Assembly: GCA_029718625.1 (NCBI GenBank)
Contig: CM056391.1
Location: 20,745,218-20,809,217 of the forward strand
Origin: Synaphobranchus kaupii
Taxonomy: Eukaryota > Chordata > Actinopteri > Anguilliformes > Synaphobranchidae
DNA length: 64,000 bases
Direction of reading: 5' to 3'
Shown here: one piece after another, positions 54,101 to 64,000 of the stretch
How positions within the stretch are numbered: position 1 is the first letter of the stretch
How the letters are laid out: each line of letters opens with the position of its first letter
Position numbers and translations under genes: made by a program
The notes under the pieces: generated by a model
Databases searched by the model: none
Seen by the model: only the letters and a program-made list of their open reading frames with translations
Told to the model about the DNA's origin: nothing

Positions 54101-54989
54101 ATGTTACACACTACAGTGATATCTTGTGAGAAACAATAATATTAAAGGTAGTAAAATGGTAATTATCACCATTATTAAAAGGCCAAAACTATACAAAAAT
54201 ATAGACTTCAGCATTTGCCAAAAACATACGGTAGGATAATAATTAGTGGTACAGTTATCAAGGGCATTTAGCAACTGGCTGTAGTCTCATCTGTTTTCTC
54301 TGTGAGAGCCGGAGGACAGGGCAATAATGATGAATGTTTTTGAGGGGAACCTCGAAATTGGAAAGGCGGTAATTACCTCTCAGTTGGGGGGTTACGGTCT
54401 TTCAACACGTTCCTTGTTTGCCATTATATTTTCCCTCTGCTAATCATTTAGGGACTGTAGCTGAGCCTTCTGAGGTGTTAGAGGGCAGCTGTGCAGCAGT
54501 CGGACATCTCCCCCGCCCCTACCCCTCCCCTTCCTGGAAAGCCTGTCACCTGGAAAACCTGGCCATTAATTAGTGAGCTAAAGCGTCATGTTATCTCTCC
54601 CTTCTCTACACTCTCGCAAACATATTTCTCATCAGTCGTTAGAAACCAAGGGTTGCATGCAATTAAAATATAAACTTAGTGGTCATATGACTAATCTGTT
54701 AAAATGCGATGTCCATAGACACATGCAGTAATTTTAGACCATGGAAATGTACAGACTCAATATAGTTTACAAAATATTTACATTCTTCCATATTTCATTT
54801 TCCAACTTTTTTGTTTTGTATTGGTGGAGATGATATGGGTTTAGGTGTGGGTTATGTGCATTTTATACTTCGTTTATCAGTTTAATTTGCGGCAGGATAT
54901 GGTTGTAAGGATATCATTCATTCCATGATGTGCTCTGGTCAAGCATTAGCATTCACATATTCAACTCCCATTTTTCTGCATTCACAAAA
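51196..54989. other. Gene-poor region upstream of slc24a5
   Basis: No exon-like segments on either strand. A short CT repeat lies at 51385-51404. The segment at 54290-54470 has lower AT content than its surroundings and could be regulatory, but nothing in the sequence alone proves it. Confidence 0.4.
51385..51404. repeat. (CT)n microsatellite
   Basis: About ten CT dinucleotides without interruption. Confidence 0.9.
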
Positions 54990-55300
54990 CAGAGGTGCGT
55001 TCAAATTCAGCGAACAAGGCTAACGTTTGCGAACGTTTGCAAACGAATTCAAACTTTTTTCCGTTCGCTTTGTGTTCGCCGCAAACGTTTGCAAACATAA
55101 GCGAACGGTCTGAAAAGGTAGTTTGCGGCGAACAAAAATGGACGCTGGACTGAGGGAAATGTGTTCCCAGATGGAGATTTCAACTGAAGATACCGGTAAT
55201 GCAAACAATTTGGAACGTTCTTAAAAAGCCGTTCAAATTTAACCGTAACATGTTTGCCACGCACGTTCGGCTCTGTTCGCTGAATTTGAACGCACCTCTG
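54990..55300. mobile_element. 311-bp MITE with CAGAGGTGCG termini
   Basis: Termini CAGAGGTGCGTTCAAATTCA (left) and its reverse complement (right) match over about 27 bp. CAGAGGTG is hAT-like, but the 8-bp flanks (TCACAAAA/CTGTTGCC) do not match. The inner sequence repeats GTTTGC/GCAAAC motifs many times in both orientations and includes an ATG-led open stretch followed by a donor-like CCGGTAATG. Confidence 0.88.
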
Positions 55301-56640
55301 CTGTTGCCCATCGTTTCGGTCAGTTTTACATGGACCAGAGGTTGCGCTGCTCTTGCACATGCTAGACACACAATAGATAACTCCATCAAAAGCTTATTCT
55401 CGAGGCAATTTGTGTTGTCATTCCCCTTTCATGTATGGTTTTTACGCAAATATCACGAAACAAAAACATTTCAGTCTATATTTTATAATGCGGATGTTTG
55501 TATCATCTTCAGCCTATATCGCTCACCCCTACACAATGTTTCTACTGTATTGATCATGCAGGGGATCAATTAAGAAGTTATATCATTATCATCTAACTTG
55601 CATGTTGCCATGTCATATTTAGCAGTATAAAAGGAAAACCGACACCAAGGCTACAGGGATAGTGATCCCCCATTGCTATAAGATGGGACAGAGTTTGGAT
55701 TTGAATACATTTAATAGAAATGCTCATGTTTTCTGTAGCTTGAAAAAGCAATTAAAGGGACCTTCGTCAATAAGTTTGAAAACATTGGCTCAGTGGAAAG
55801 AAAAATAATACTCACTTTTATATTCCTGTAAATGTATCTTTCCCTGTATATCTTATGGCACCCGGGTGCCATCGGGGTTTGCATAATTAATACTAATTAG
55901 AATTAACTTTGTAAGAAGGGACACTCAAATGTTTTCATCGCAATCCCACAGGCTCGCAGTTTGAAATATTTCCTCATCTGGCAGTTCAGCATGAATAGTC
56001 TTTGATTCTAAAATCCTTCCTTTGTTGTAATCCTTATCATGATTCATAATTAGTATTAACTAGTAATGACTGTTAATCTAAAACATTGTTCTTTTTGAAT
56101 ACATTTTTAATGTAAACTACACCAGTTGGATTAAAAGGCCTTACTGTTGTCTTGGCCTTTTAATCCAACAACATTCAAAACTAAATGACTCAGTTTTGAA
56201 AAGGAATGATTTTCCAGAGAGAGAGAGAGAGAGAGAAGTAATTTCAGTAGTTTCATTCTTCTACTTTTACTTATACCATTTTTACCACCTTCTAGATTAC
56301 ACTTTTAAGCCTCCATGGCCAGTACTCTGTCTGAAGAAATCAATTTGTCGCCTTCACTCATTGAGCTCCAGATTTACTGCGAGAGCATTATCCAGCTGTA
56401 GACTGTTGTCGGTCAGGAAACTGCTGCTTCAGTCAAAAAGCATCCCAATTGAATTCTGCTTTCATCAGCTTAGTTTCATCCTCTAAATAATTAGGCTAAT
56501 GTAGAATTCATTTAATCAATAAAAAACCTGACAAATGTGACAGAATGTTTAAAATAAATTGATTCAGGTACGCAGCAAGACAAGGTGAATTTTAACTCCC
56601 CTCTCCTAGGTTCTGTTCTTGAGGAAACCACAGCTGTTAG
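55301..56640. other. Intergenic, no gene recognised
   Basis: Contains a (GA)n run at 56217-56237 and a hairpin at 56125-56169; no coding similarity. Confidence 0.4.
56125..56169. repeat. Perfect 16-bp inverted repeat, 13-nt loop
   Basis: GTTGGATTAAAAGGCC at 56125-56140 and its exact reverse complement at 56154-56169. Could be a degraded MITE end pair or a structured element. Confidence 0.9.
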
Positions 56641-57339
56641 CCCTTTCACACACAAAACCTGGGGCTGACACGGGATATTGAACACGGGTACAAACTGCGT
56701 TTGACCCATTCACACCACTCTATAGTAATGGGTAAGTCCCGCTATTCACATAAGACCCGGGTCCACAAGTTCACTTCCGTACACATCCCTACTGAACAGG
56801 GTTGGCGCATTTAAACGATGTAATTAAAAGCAGATATTTAAAATTTTGTTTACGTTCAACATGGCGACAGAGCGGACAATCTGGTGTTTGGTCGGGCAGT
56901 CCTAGACTTATTATACGACTTATTTTCTTTATTCAGTGACCTAGTGAAAGCTTAATGCAACTACTTACTGTCTGCAATCATGTTCAAGCATCTTGTGATC
57001 GAGAAGAGCGGAATTTATGGCTGAGAGGGCTAGAAGTCACTGCCAATATCTACGGGAGAGAAGAGCCTTTCTGTTGTCCTCAGTGGCTACTGTAATGAGC
57101 CTCAGCACAGCGACAAACAGGAATGTGGGTCTGATTGTAATCAATACACTTTCTTGACTGAAACCCGTGTAGAGTAACTGATGTCCCTTCCTTTCATACG
57201 AAAGCTGCGTCCTGTAGAACCCGTGTAAAACCCAGGTCGTGACCAGGGTCGTGGACCCGGGTCGCATAATGCGTGTTGACCCATTCACACCAATGGCGAA
57301 CACGGGTTTTACCCGGGTTGTTACTCCGGTGTGAAAGGA
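56641..57339. mobile_element. Non-autonomous DNA transposon, about 700 bp
   Basis: Outer ends CCCTTTCACAC and GTGTGAAAGGA are inverted. Subterminal sequence repeats TTGACCCATTCACACCA in direct orientation (about 56701 and 57276) and GACCCGGGT motifs in both. A short ATG-led frame (MATERTIWCLVGQS) sits in the centre and ends at a stop. No transposase core. Confidence 0.7.
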
Positions 57340-60300
57340 GTAGGAGGTACACAATTGGCTCCCGAAGTTACAGTACAGGCTAAGTTGGTTATCAAGGCTC
57401 CCAGTACAGGTGTGTAGAGAAGGGTAAGGGCCTCAGTAAGGTTTACACTGTTCTTTCCCCTTTGTCACTTCCTGGCTAAGAGTTGTCAGCACCTGGCCAC
57501 TAATATTGTTCTGCCCATATTAACACCCCTTTGATGCCAAGGAGGGAACTTCAGCAGCATGGACAGTCTGAGATTTGTGGGTGCCACAGCTCTGTTACAG
57601 AGACTTTTTTTTTTTAAATCTCAGATGCCCATCAATAAGAAGACCTCCATTGCCTGGCCATATCTTGTCTTGATTGCCCTTGGCGTCACGCTCCCTGTGA
57701 CAAAACTTGAAGTCAATTTCAGATGCTCTGAAGGCTCTCGCATCCAACTTCTACACGTCATCCCTCTGTCAGCTGACCGCTAGCTTTGGGATGTCATGCT
57801 GTGAATACATGGCATAGGAGTGTCACCACCTGGTTAACTGCAGTCTCGGCTGGCATTAAAGTAAGGACATGCATCTCGATGATCACTGGTAGCTGTTTGT
57901 TATGTTTGAAAGTACCTCTCGTGATGTCCTTTCCCCCTTCAACTATAAAAAAACAACAAAAAATAATAACCCAAACAACAGTAGACTCATCTCTTTCTGT
58001 TTGATCCCTGCCGCTCTCTGTGCGATCCTGGATTTTCAATTCCATCTGACGGTTGGTGTTCAAATCTGCCAACACAGTCCTCAGATGTGTTGGAGGAGGT
58101 GTTGGGGTTTTCTTTGAGTTCGAAACAGCCTGTGAAACAGGCCAAGGGCCTATCAACATATCAAACACCACCCCAAGTATGAAGGACAATATCTGACAGT
58201 CCGCACTGCAAGGAGCAAGGAGGACCGAAAGAGAAGCGTTTTGTGTGGCAAAGTCATTGAGTATGCCTTTTTTTTTTAGATGAAATATAATGTAGGCTAT
58301 GTTGAAGCCTTAAAGTGTTATTTTCATCACTGGTAGTGATAAATGCATGGCTTTGAGGTTGAGCATTTTATATCTGCCTGGTGGTGTGTGTGTGTTAACC
58401 AGCCCCTTGTCTCATTGGATTTTGAGAGAGTATTTGTGTCTCATTGTAATCTGCCCTCCAGTGGGTCGGAGATGGCTGCCATAAGTGGAATTTGCAGGGC
58501 TGGAAGCTGAAAATAGGGTGGAAATAAGGAGCAGGACTGAATTCTCCTCTTTTAAATAATCAGTTTTCTTACAGGAACCCGTCATTCTGAGAGCGATGTT
58601 TTGATCGGCGACACCTCTCACGGTGTTGCACTTGCACCTCATTGTAAAAACCTACAATTTGCTCCTCTTTGCGCCCTCAGGTTTCTGTCGGTAGCGGCGT
58701 GGCCGACTACGCACACTGCGCTCCGCGCCAAACTGAGAAATGTGCATCTGTCAAGGAACTGAATTCACCTTTACTCCTGAAAAGGTCTAAGGAACCTTCA
58801 TGCATTTGGAACAGGACCTATTTCTACTCCGCGCTGCCGTTAGCACTGTGAAGGCAAAGGGATCGTCTCTGCTATTTTAAAACATCCGTCTTTGACTGTA
58901 TAAAGTCTATTGGCAGTTTTTGTTCAGTCGCTTCTCGTTTCCAAGAGAATTCATTCATTTAATAAGAGTCCCCTGGCTTTGTTTGTCCTCAGAGTGCATG
59001 CTTTTAAAGGGAAATCAATGCTCAAATGACTTATTTGTAAATGTTATTGCTGTTTTGCTGAAAATTTCCAAATTGAAGATGGTTCCGTTGCTGGTGAATG
59101 TCGATACTGTATGAGGCAGTGGTTTATTCGGCGCAGCATCCAATCAATTTTACTCTTGTTGCTCTTGGCTGGTAATTAATTGCACATTTTCTTAATTGCA
59201 GTTTGCAGACAAAGTGACAATGCTCAGGGGGTAGTCTGATGCTCGAAGCCTGAGGTTTGCCATATGTCAGATTAGTTCAGTGCCGGCTGTCCAAGCTGTT
59301 TCGGGCAAGCAGGTTTAAATCTTGAAGGAATTTGCTGTCCTATGCAATTGAAACTACTGATTGGACTGTTTGTTGGGCAGATATATCACATCTCAAGCTT
59401 TGACTTTCCTGTAGACTATCCAATGAGAATGAGGTCCCTCCCCCCGCAAAAAGATACGAATAAAAAATACTGCTGCAGGCATTAATTACATTCATTACAT
59501 ACTCCTTTCTCTGTCATTAAACCTATTAATTTATTAGCCAAGCCCTTAATTGACCCATTGATTTTTAGTTCCTTTTAAAAAAATGACTAGGCACATTTTC
59601 TTTACCGTCTCCTTTGAAATCACAAGCATCTGACCTGCGGTGGGGTTCAGAGCAGCCAAAACCTCTGTGAACCTATTGTTTTCACAATGGAGCCAGGAGA
59701 GAATGGAAGGTGACCTTTATTGTGTGTATTATGAGCTGCAGGGGCTGAATGGCTGCGGGTGATGGGACATCTTGGCCCCGCTGGAGCTCGGAATCGGCCG
59801 AGCTGTTTGTGTTGGCAGGCCGGCCCGATGCGAGGGCGCTGAATAGCAGTCCTCGCATTGTGTTTCCATGGTAAATAATGCTCCCTTTTTGTTTTATTGG
59901 GCAGTATATGTGTATCTCTATTGCGATGCGACAAAAGCTGAAAAGCTTTTTCCCCACCCCCGCCCTCACCCCCCTGTATTCGCGAGCCACTTGCTCAGTC
60001 TGCAGTGCCATCAAACCTGGACAGAAGTCCACCAAATGCAGAGGGCCATCTGTCGGTAGGGGACATGCTTTTTTAGAATGCCAGCTTGAGGTCACAGTTT
60101 GTGCCTGTGCCATCACCTCCATTTTTGATCTGACAAGTCCATGCAGCTTAACACTTGTATAAATGAAGTTGCCCCAGTAGACTTTTAAACATTTTTTTCT
60201 TCTACAAACTGAACCAGTGGAACGAGATATCGTAGTGGTTTCTGAAGTACAATTGAGACAAATCCCATTAATATGCATGTTACTTTTATGAGAGTATGTT

Positions 60301-61981
60301 CCGCTTTGGTGATATTAAATAACCATGATTACTGGAGGCAAGGGTAGGGGGTTGGAGTTTTTGGAAGGGGTTAAGTAGTTTGAGAGATTAAGTTGCAAGC
60401 TTTACACTAGGGAATAGTTAAGAATGTTTTATGTTCATGGGCTATAACTTCAACCTAAAAATAGGGGTGGAGTTGCTTAAAGCTCCATTAAGTCATTCTA
60501 TTCTGTTTTTCCTCTAGTCTTTCACTGTCTTTGTTGCCTCGGGCTAATGGTAATCCGGTATCCTACTGTGAGCTGAGATAACTGAAGTGATCTCAAAATG
60601 TATCTTGGTCTTCGACTCTTACTTTTATTTCATGTGTTCTTGGAGAGTTTTTCACCTCTCAAGCCCCATGCTTCCTTGCTTTTGCTGTTAGTACTTCATC
60701 GCACTTTGCCAGTTGGCAGTGACATGCGAACATAGAGGCTGCTTTCATGCCAGACTGTTCCCACTTGTTTCAAAAAGTGCCAGGGCGACTAACCAGTGCA
60801 ACATTTAATCTGCAATTAGTCACTCATTTGAATATCCATTTAGAAGTTTGTGTTAGGTGGTCCCTCAATGCTGTAATCATTGCATTAAGGCGTTCAGAGT
60901 TCTGATTACCAACCTTAAGTGTGGTATGTCACTCCTTTGGTAACATGGAGTAACACACATTTTTAAATTTCATTTTATTCCATTTAAGTTCCATAATTTT
61001 GTGCTGAAAAGCAATTTAATACAATTCAGGTTTGATTCCCATTTGCTTTCTTTCAACCTGGTGTCCACACATTCAGAATTTACGACTTCGCTGAGTTAAA
61101 CCATAGGTCCATCACTTAATTAATCAATTAAAGATGCCACTGCTTTAAAAAAAGAATAATTTTTCAAAGCATATTGCAGTTAATGAGAGAATGAGCTTTC
61201 TGTCTGATTAAAAATCAGAATATACTATGGCATGCAGTGGGTAAATCATCCATCACTAGACGTTAAGTGTCTAGTTTCAAACAATTGACAGCTCTGTGTA
61301 CCTGAGTAATTGGAATGAATTTTGTAACAAAAAGCAGAATACAAGGGGGGCACGGCAGGACCAGGGTGGGGAACCCCTGCTCTATACTAAAAGTTAGGTC
61401 CTCAAGAACATGTCTCAGCTCTCCCCAATTTGTCTCTGGAATGTCCAACTATCTGCAACCGCAGCCGTGTTCATTGCGTGAACCGCCCTGAAAATTGGGG
61501 AGAGCTGGGACAAAATCTATAAAAGTTTTTTTCAAAAGTTGTAACTGGTTAGTTTGCTAACTAAAGCCTGTCTTTGTTTTTTCTTTCTTCAGTACATTAA
61601 CAAGTGAAGCTATGTCTAACACTGTTAACCCATGGATGTGCATAACACATGATGTCTTTTGTGTGTTGGCACAATGGGTGTTTTTGTTACGGGCAGATAA
61701 TGACATGCATTGTTTTCACATTACTTATGGAGAGGCATGGATTACGTGCCAGAGAAAGTGTCTTTTGTAGCTGTGCTTTCTGTCACATGTGAATGGGGGG
61801 AAAATGGATATGTACAGCCTTGGCTTCAGGTGGTACCATTTAGCACAGTGTTTCATTACATAAGAAAAGTTGAGCTTGTCCTTGGGACAAAATTAGATAC
61901 TGGCAATGTGCATTTCCTGTGTGATTGTGCAAAAAAAAAAAAAAAAAAATTCAGCCTGAATCTGAAATGTTAAGAAACAAT
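57340..61981. other. Gene-poor region, candidate conserved non-coding DNA
   Basis: No exon or transposon terminus recognised. The stretches 59120-59260 and 59640-59960 are rich in homeodomain-like TAATTA/ATTAAT motifs or mixed composition without repeats, and are the best places to test for conservation towards sema6d. Function is not shown by the sequence. Confidence 0.35.
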
Positions 61982-62156
61982 GGGCCTGATTTACTAAGAC
62001 CTTTAGCGGGTGCAAAACCATTTAGCGCACGCAAAACCAATAAGATGACCAATGATTGGTGCAAAACAAATTCCATGACCAATCATTGGTCATGTTATTG
62101 GTTTTGCGTGTGCTAAATGGTTTTGCCCCCGCTAAAGGTCTGAGTAAATCAGGCCC
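61982..62156. mobile_element. 175-bp palindromic MITE
   Basis: Ends GGGCCTGATTTACTAAGACC (left) and its near reverse complement (right); almost the whole element is self-complementary (CATTTAGCGC-, TGACCAATGATTGG- blocks). AAT flanks both sides, which might be a 3-bp duplication. Confidence 0.88.
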
Positions 62157-64000
62157 AATGTGTTTTGTATGTAATAAATGATTGTAGTTGCACTCATAGT
62201 TTTCCTTTTACTGTAAATTTTTTGTCTTTGAGTGGGTTAAATATGACTAGTGTAAGTTGAGTTTTATAGTCCTTAGTTTCTAATGGTGCAATTGCACTAA
62301 GGCTTTTGGGGCTAGCCCAGGGGTCCCACACCTTTAGGGGCTAGCTCAGGGGGGTCCCAAACGTCTGTGTGATGTTTTGACAGATTTATCCTACTACAGG
62401 TTGCAATGCTGTTTAAAAGCATGGAGGGGTTACTGTTTCATGATTTTATTTTCTTTGGGATCTATATTGGTTATTTTGCAATTTAGTATAAAATATATGT
62501 TTAATAATAATTACAATGAATACAGCAAGACAAAGAATATGTAGGGAAAGCTTCTTTGTAATATAGCGTGCTATCTTGGAAATATGTAAATATAAATATA
62601 TATTTTAAAAGGTTAAATATTTTTTGAGGAGCCCTGGAGTTCACTCGACCCCAATTTCAGATCCTCTGTGTTAACGACAAACTGAAGAGGAACTTGCAGT
62701 CTGAAGAGGTACCTTCAGGTTTATTTTTTAATGTCAGACATATACAAAAGGAATCGAAAAGTTGAAAGAGCAAGCGGAGAAGGGAGGGGAATCCCCACGA
62801 CTTCTTGCCCCTGCCCAATCAAACTTGAATTTATGACTTGCGGACCGTCTTGGTGCCTTCGCCATTCACTCGTGGCTAATCAACTGAAACAACAACAACA
62901 AAGCGGACATCAGCACTGGTCAATGAAGAGTAGCTGCAGGGAGCTCCAGATCAATGCAAGTAAACAGAGGATCCTATGCTCTCCAGAGGAGCCAGGCCCT
63001 CTGTTCAGTGAATCCCGTCACAGTTCTCTGAACGTATCGGTCTCAGCCACACAAAAAAAAAAAGAATTCAAATGGGTTAATCAGCCATAGAACCTGTTTT
63101 ATTGCATAATGATTCCGGGTAAACCAAAAACAATTCTGGTGCAGCGCTTTGTTAAAGTGACCAAAAACACACCCCGGGTTGCTGATTCCACGCCCCTCTT
63201 TTTTATCATTGACTTTTTATGGACATACATTTGTTCAGGGTGTATTTTCCTCGCCTTCGTCTGAACCGTGCCCCTACCCCTGATCTGTGCTGTTATTTAA
63301 CCCTCATGCTTGAATGGCGGCACCCTCGTCGACGTGGTAATAGCCCCCTGCTGGGGTTTTTCCGGCTCGCTGGGCCTCTGTCTCAGGATCAAAGAGCTGC
63401 TTTTCTCGCCACCTTCCTCCACAAGATTAGGCAGCCTTTGTGCATGTTGCGTACGACTTGCGTTTCCCTCCAAATATTATTCATTTTCTAATTATGCTCA
63501 GCCATTTCTTTTTAAGAAGCCATGTAGCCCAGCATCATCTTCTCTTCTGTTTTAATAGTTTTTTAGGGCTCAAAAAATGTCAGTAACATGCTAGCATGCC
63601 GCACCAACCAACTGCTCCAAATGAGGTGACGTCCATCGTCCACATCATAGTAAGGGCCAGAAATCCTTTTTGCAGGGGTCAGAAGATGCTTCACATTGAT
63701 TGCGTTTGCTTCGCTTCAGTTCAGGGTGAAGAAGCAGGGTTCAAGCTGAGGTGATCTTCTGTCTATGAACTCATGATACCAGGCATAGATTTACTCATTA
63801 AGATTTAGATACCACTCAAACTGCAATGTTTGTGTTCCTTACGCACCAATTAATGTCAGCAAGCTATTTACTGATCATGTTGAAGTGAATAAGGCAGGAA
63901 TTGTAATAAGTGCTTGATTTCATAAAGATCACTAAGGACAAAACGCATTGCAATTGCACTCAACTGACCTGAGTTGTTATATACTAGGTAATGTTTACCT
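62157..64000. other. Intergenic to the right edge
   Basis: A short local duplication (GGGGCTAGC followed by CAGGGG and GTCCCA, at about 62309 and 62338) is visible. Open frames up to 119 codons have no recognisable family or splice context. Confidence 0.4.

Noticed and set aside
57794..58189. 131-codon minus-strand frame
   Set aside because: Low-complexity and repeated residues, no domain, no splice context, no neighbour that would explain it.
59682..60278. 198-codon minus-strand frame
   Set aside because: The longest non-repeat frame in the right flank, but I recognise no motif in it and the composition looks like random open reading; a chance ORF unless transcripts show otherwise.

Overview
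The window is vertebrate nuclear DNA, almost certainly from a ray-finned (teleost) fish. Genes are split into short exons by GT-AG introns, there is a dense background of fish-type Tc1 and hAT elements, and four genes stand in the order slc12a1 - ctxn2 - myef2 - slc24a5. From memory this is the human chromosome 15 order SLC24A5-MYEF2-CTXN2-SLC12A1, including relative orientations (three genes in one direction, MYEF2 in the other). I identified the genes by recognising protein families in conceptual translations and by joining exons at splice sites that keep the frame. I cannot name the species.

Layout. (1) 1-18680, minus strand: slc12a1 (NKCC2, Na-K-2Cl cotransporter), 22 coding exons in frame from the start codon (about 895 residues); the last exons, about 200 residues, lie beyond the left edge. 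Its first coding exon abuts a minisatellite of 29 copies of a 46-bp unit at 17045-18388. (2) 18.7-22.7 kb: intergenic DNA, probably including the ctxn2 3' UTR. (3) 22728-22973, minus: ctxn2 (cortexin 2), one 81-codon exon. (4) 23-27.9 kb: intergenic, with a dead Tc1 transposase gene. (5) 28036-38493, plus: myef2 (hnRNP M-like RNA-binding protein), 17 coding exons and 579 residues, including an 8-nt microexon inside the RNP1 motif of RRM1. (6) 39136-49486, minus: slc24a5 (NCKX5, the melanosome-lineage exchanger), 9 exons and 511 residues, tail-to-tail with myef2; introns 3 and 4 are packed with nested transposons. (7) 49.5-64 kb: a gene-poor stretch with one degraded Tc1 element and several MITEs; in human the corresponding side faces the gap towards SEMA6D.

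The four genes do not form a pathway. slc12a1 is a salt transporter, ctxn2 a small neuronal membrane protein, myef2 an RNA-binding regulator and slc24a5 a pigment-cell ion exchanger; they are linked by old synteny. The observations most worth following are the myef2 microexon, several substitutions in normally near-invariant ion-binding motifs of slc24a5 (including the Asp linked to K+ coupling in NCKX2), loss of one of the paired SPAK/OSR1 phospho-threonines in slc12a1, the minisatellite that carries a near-copy of the exon 1 splice donor in every unit, and an inverted partial copy of slc12a1 exon 14 remodelled by a hairpin.
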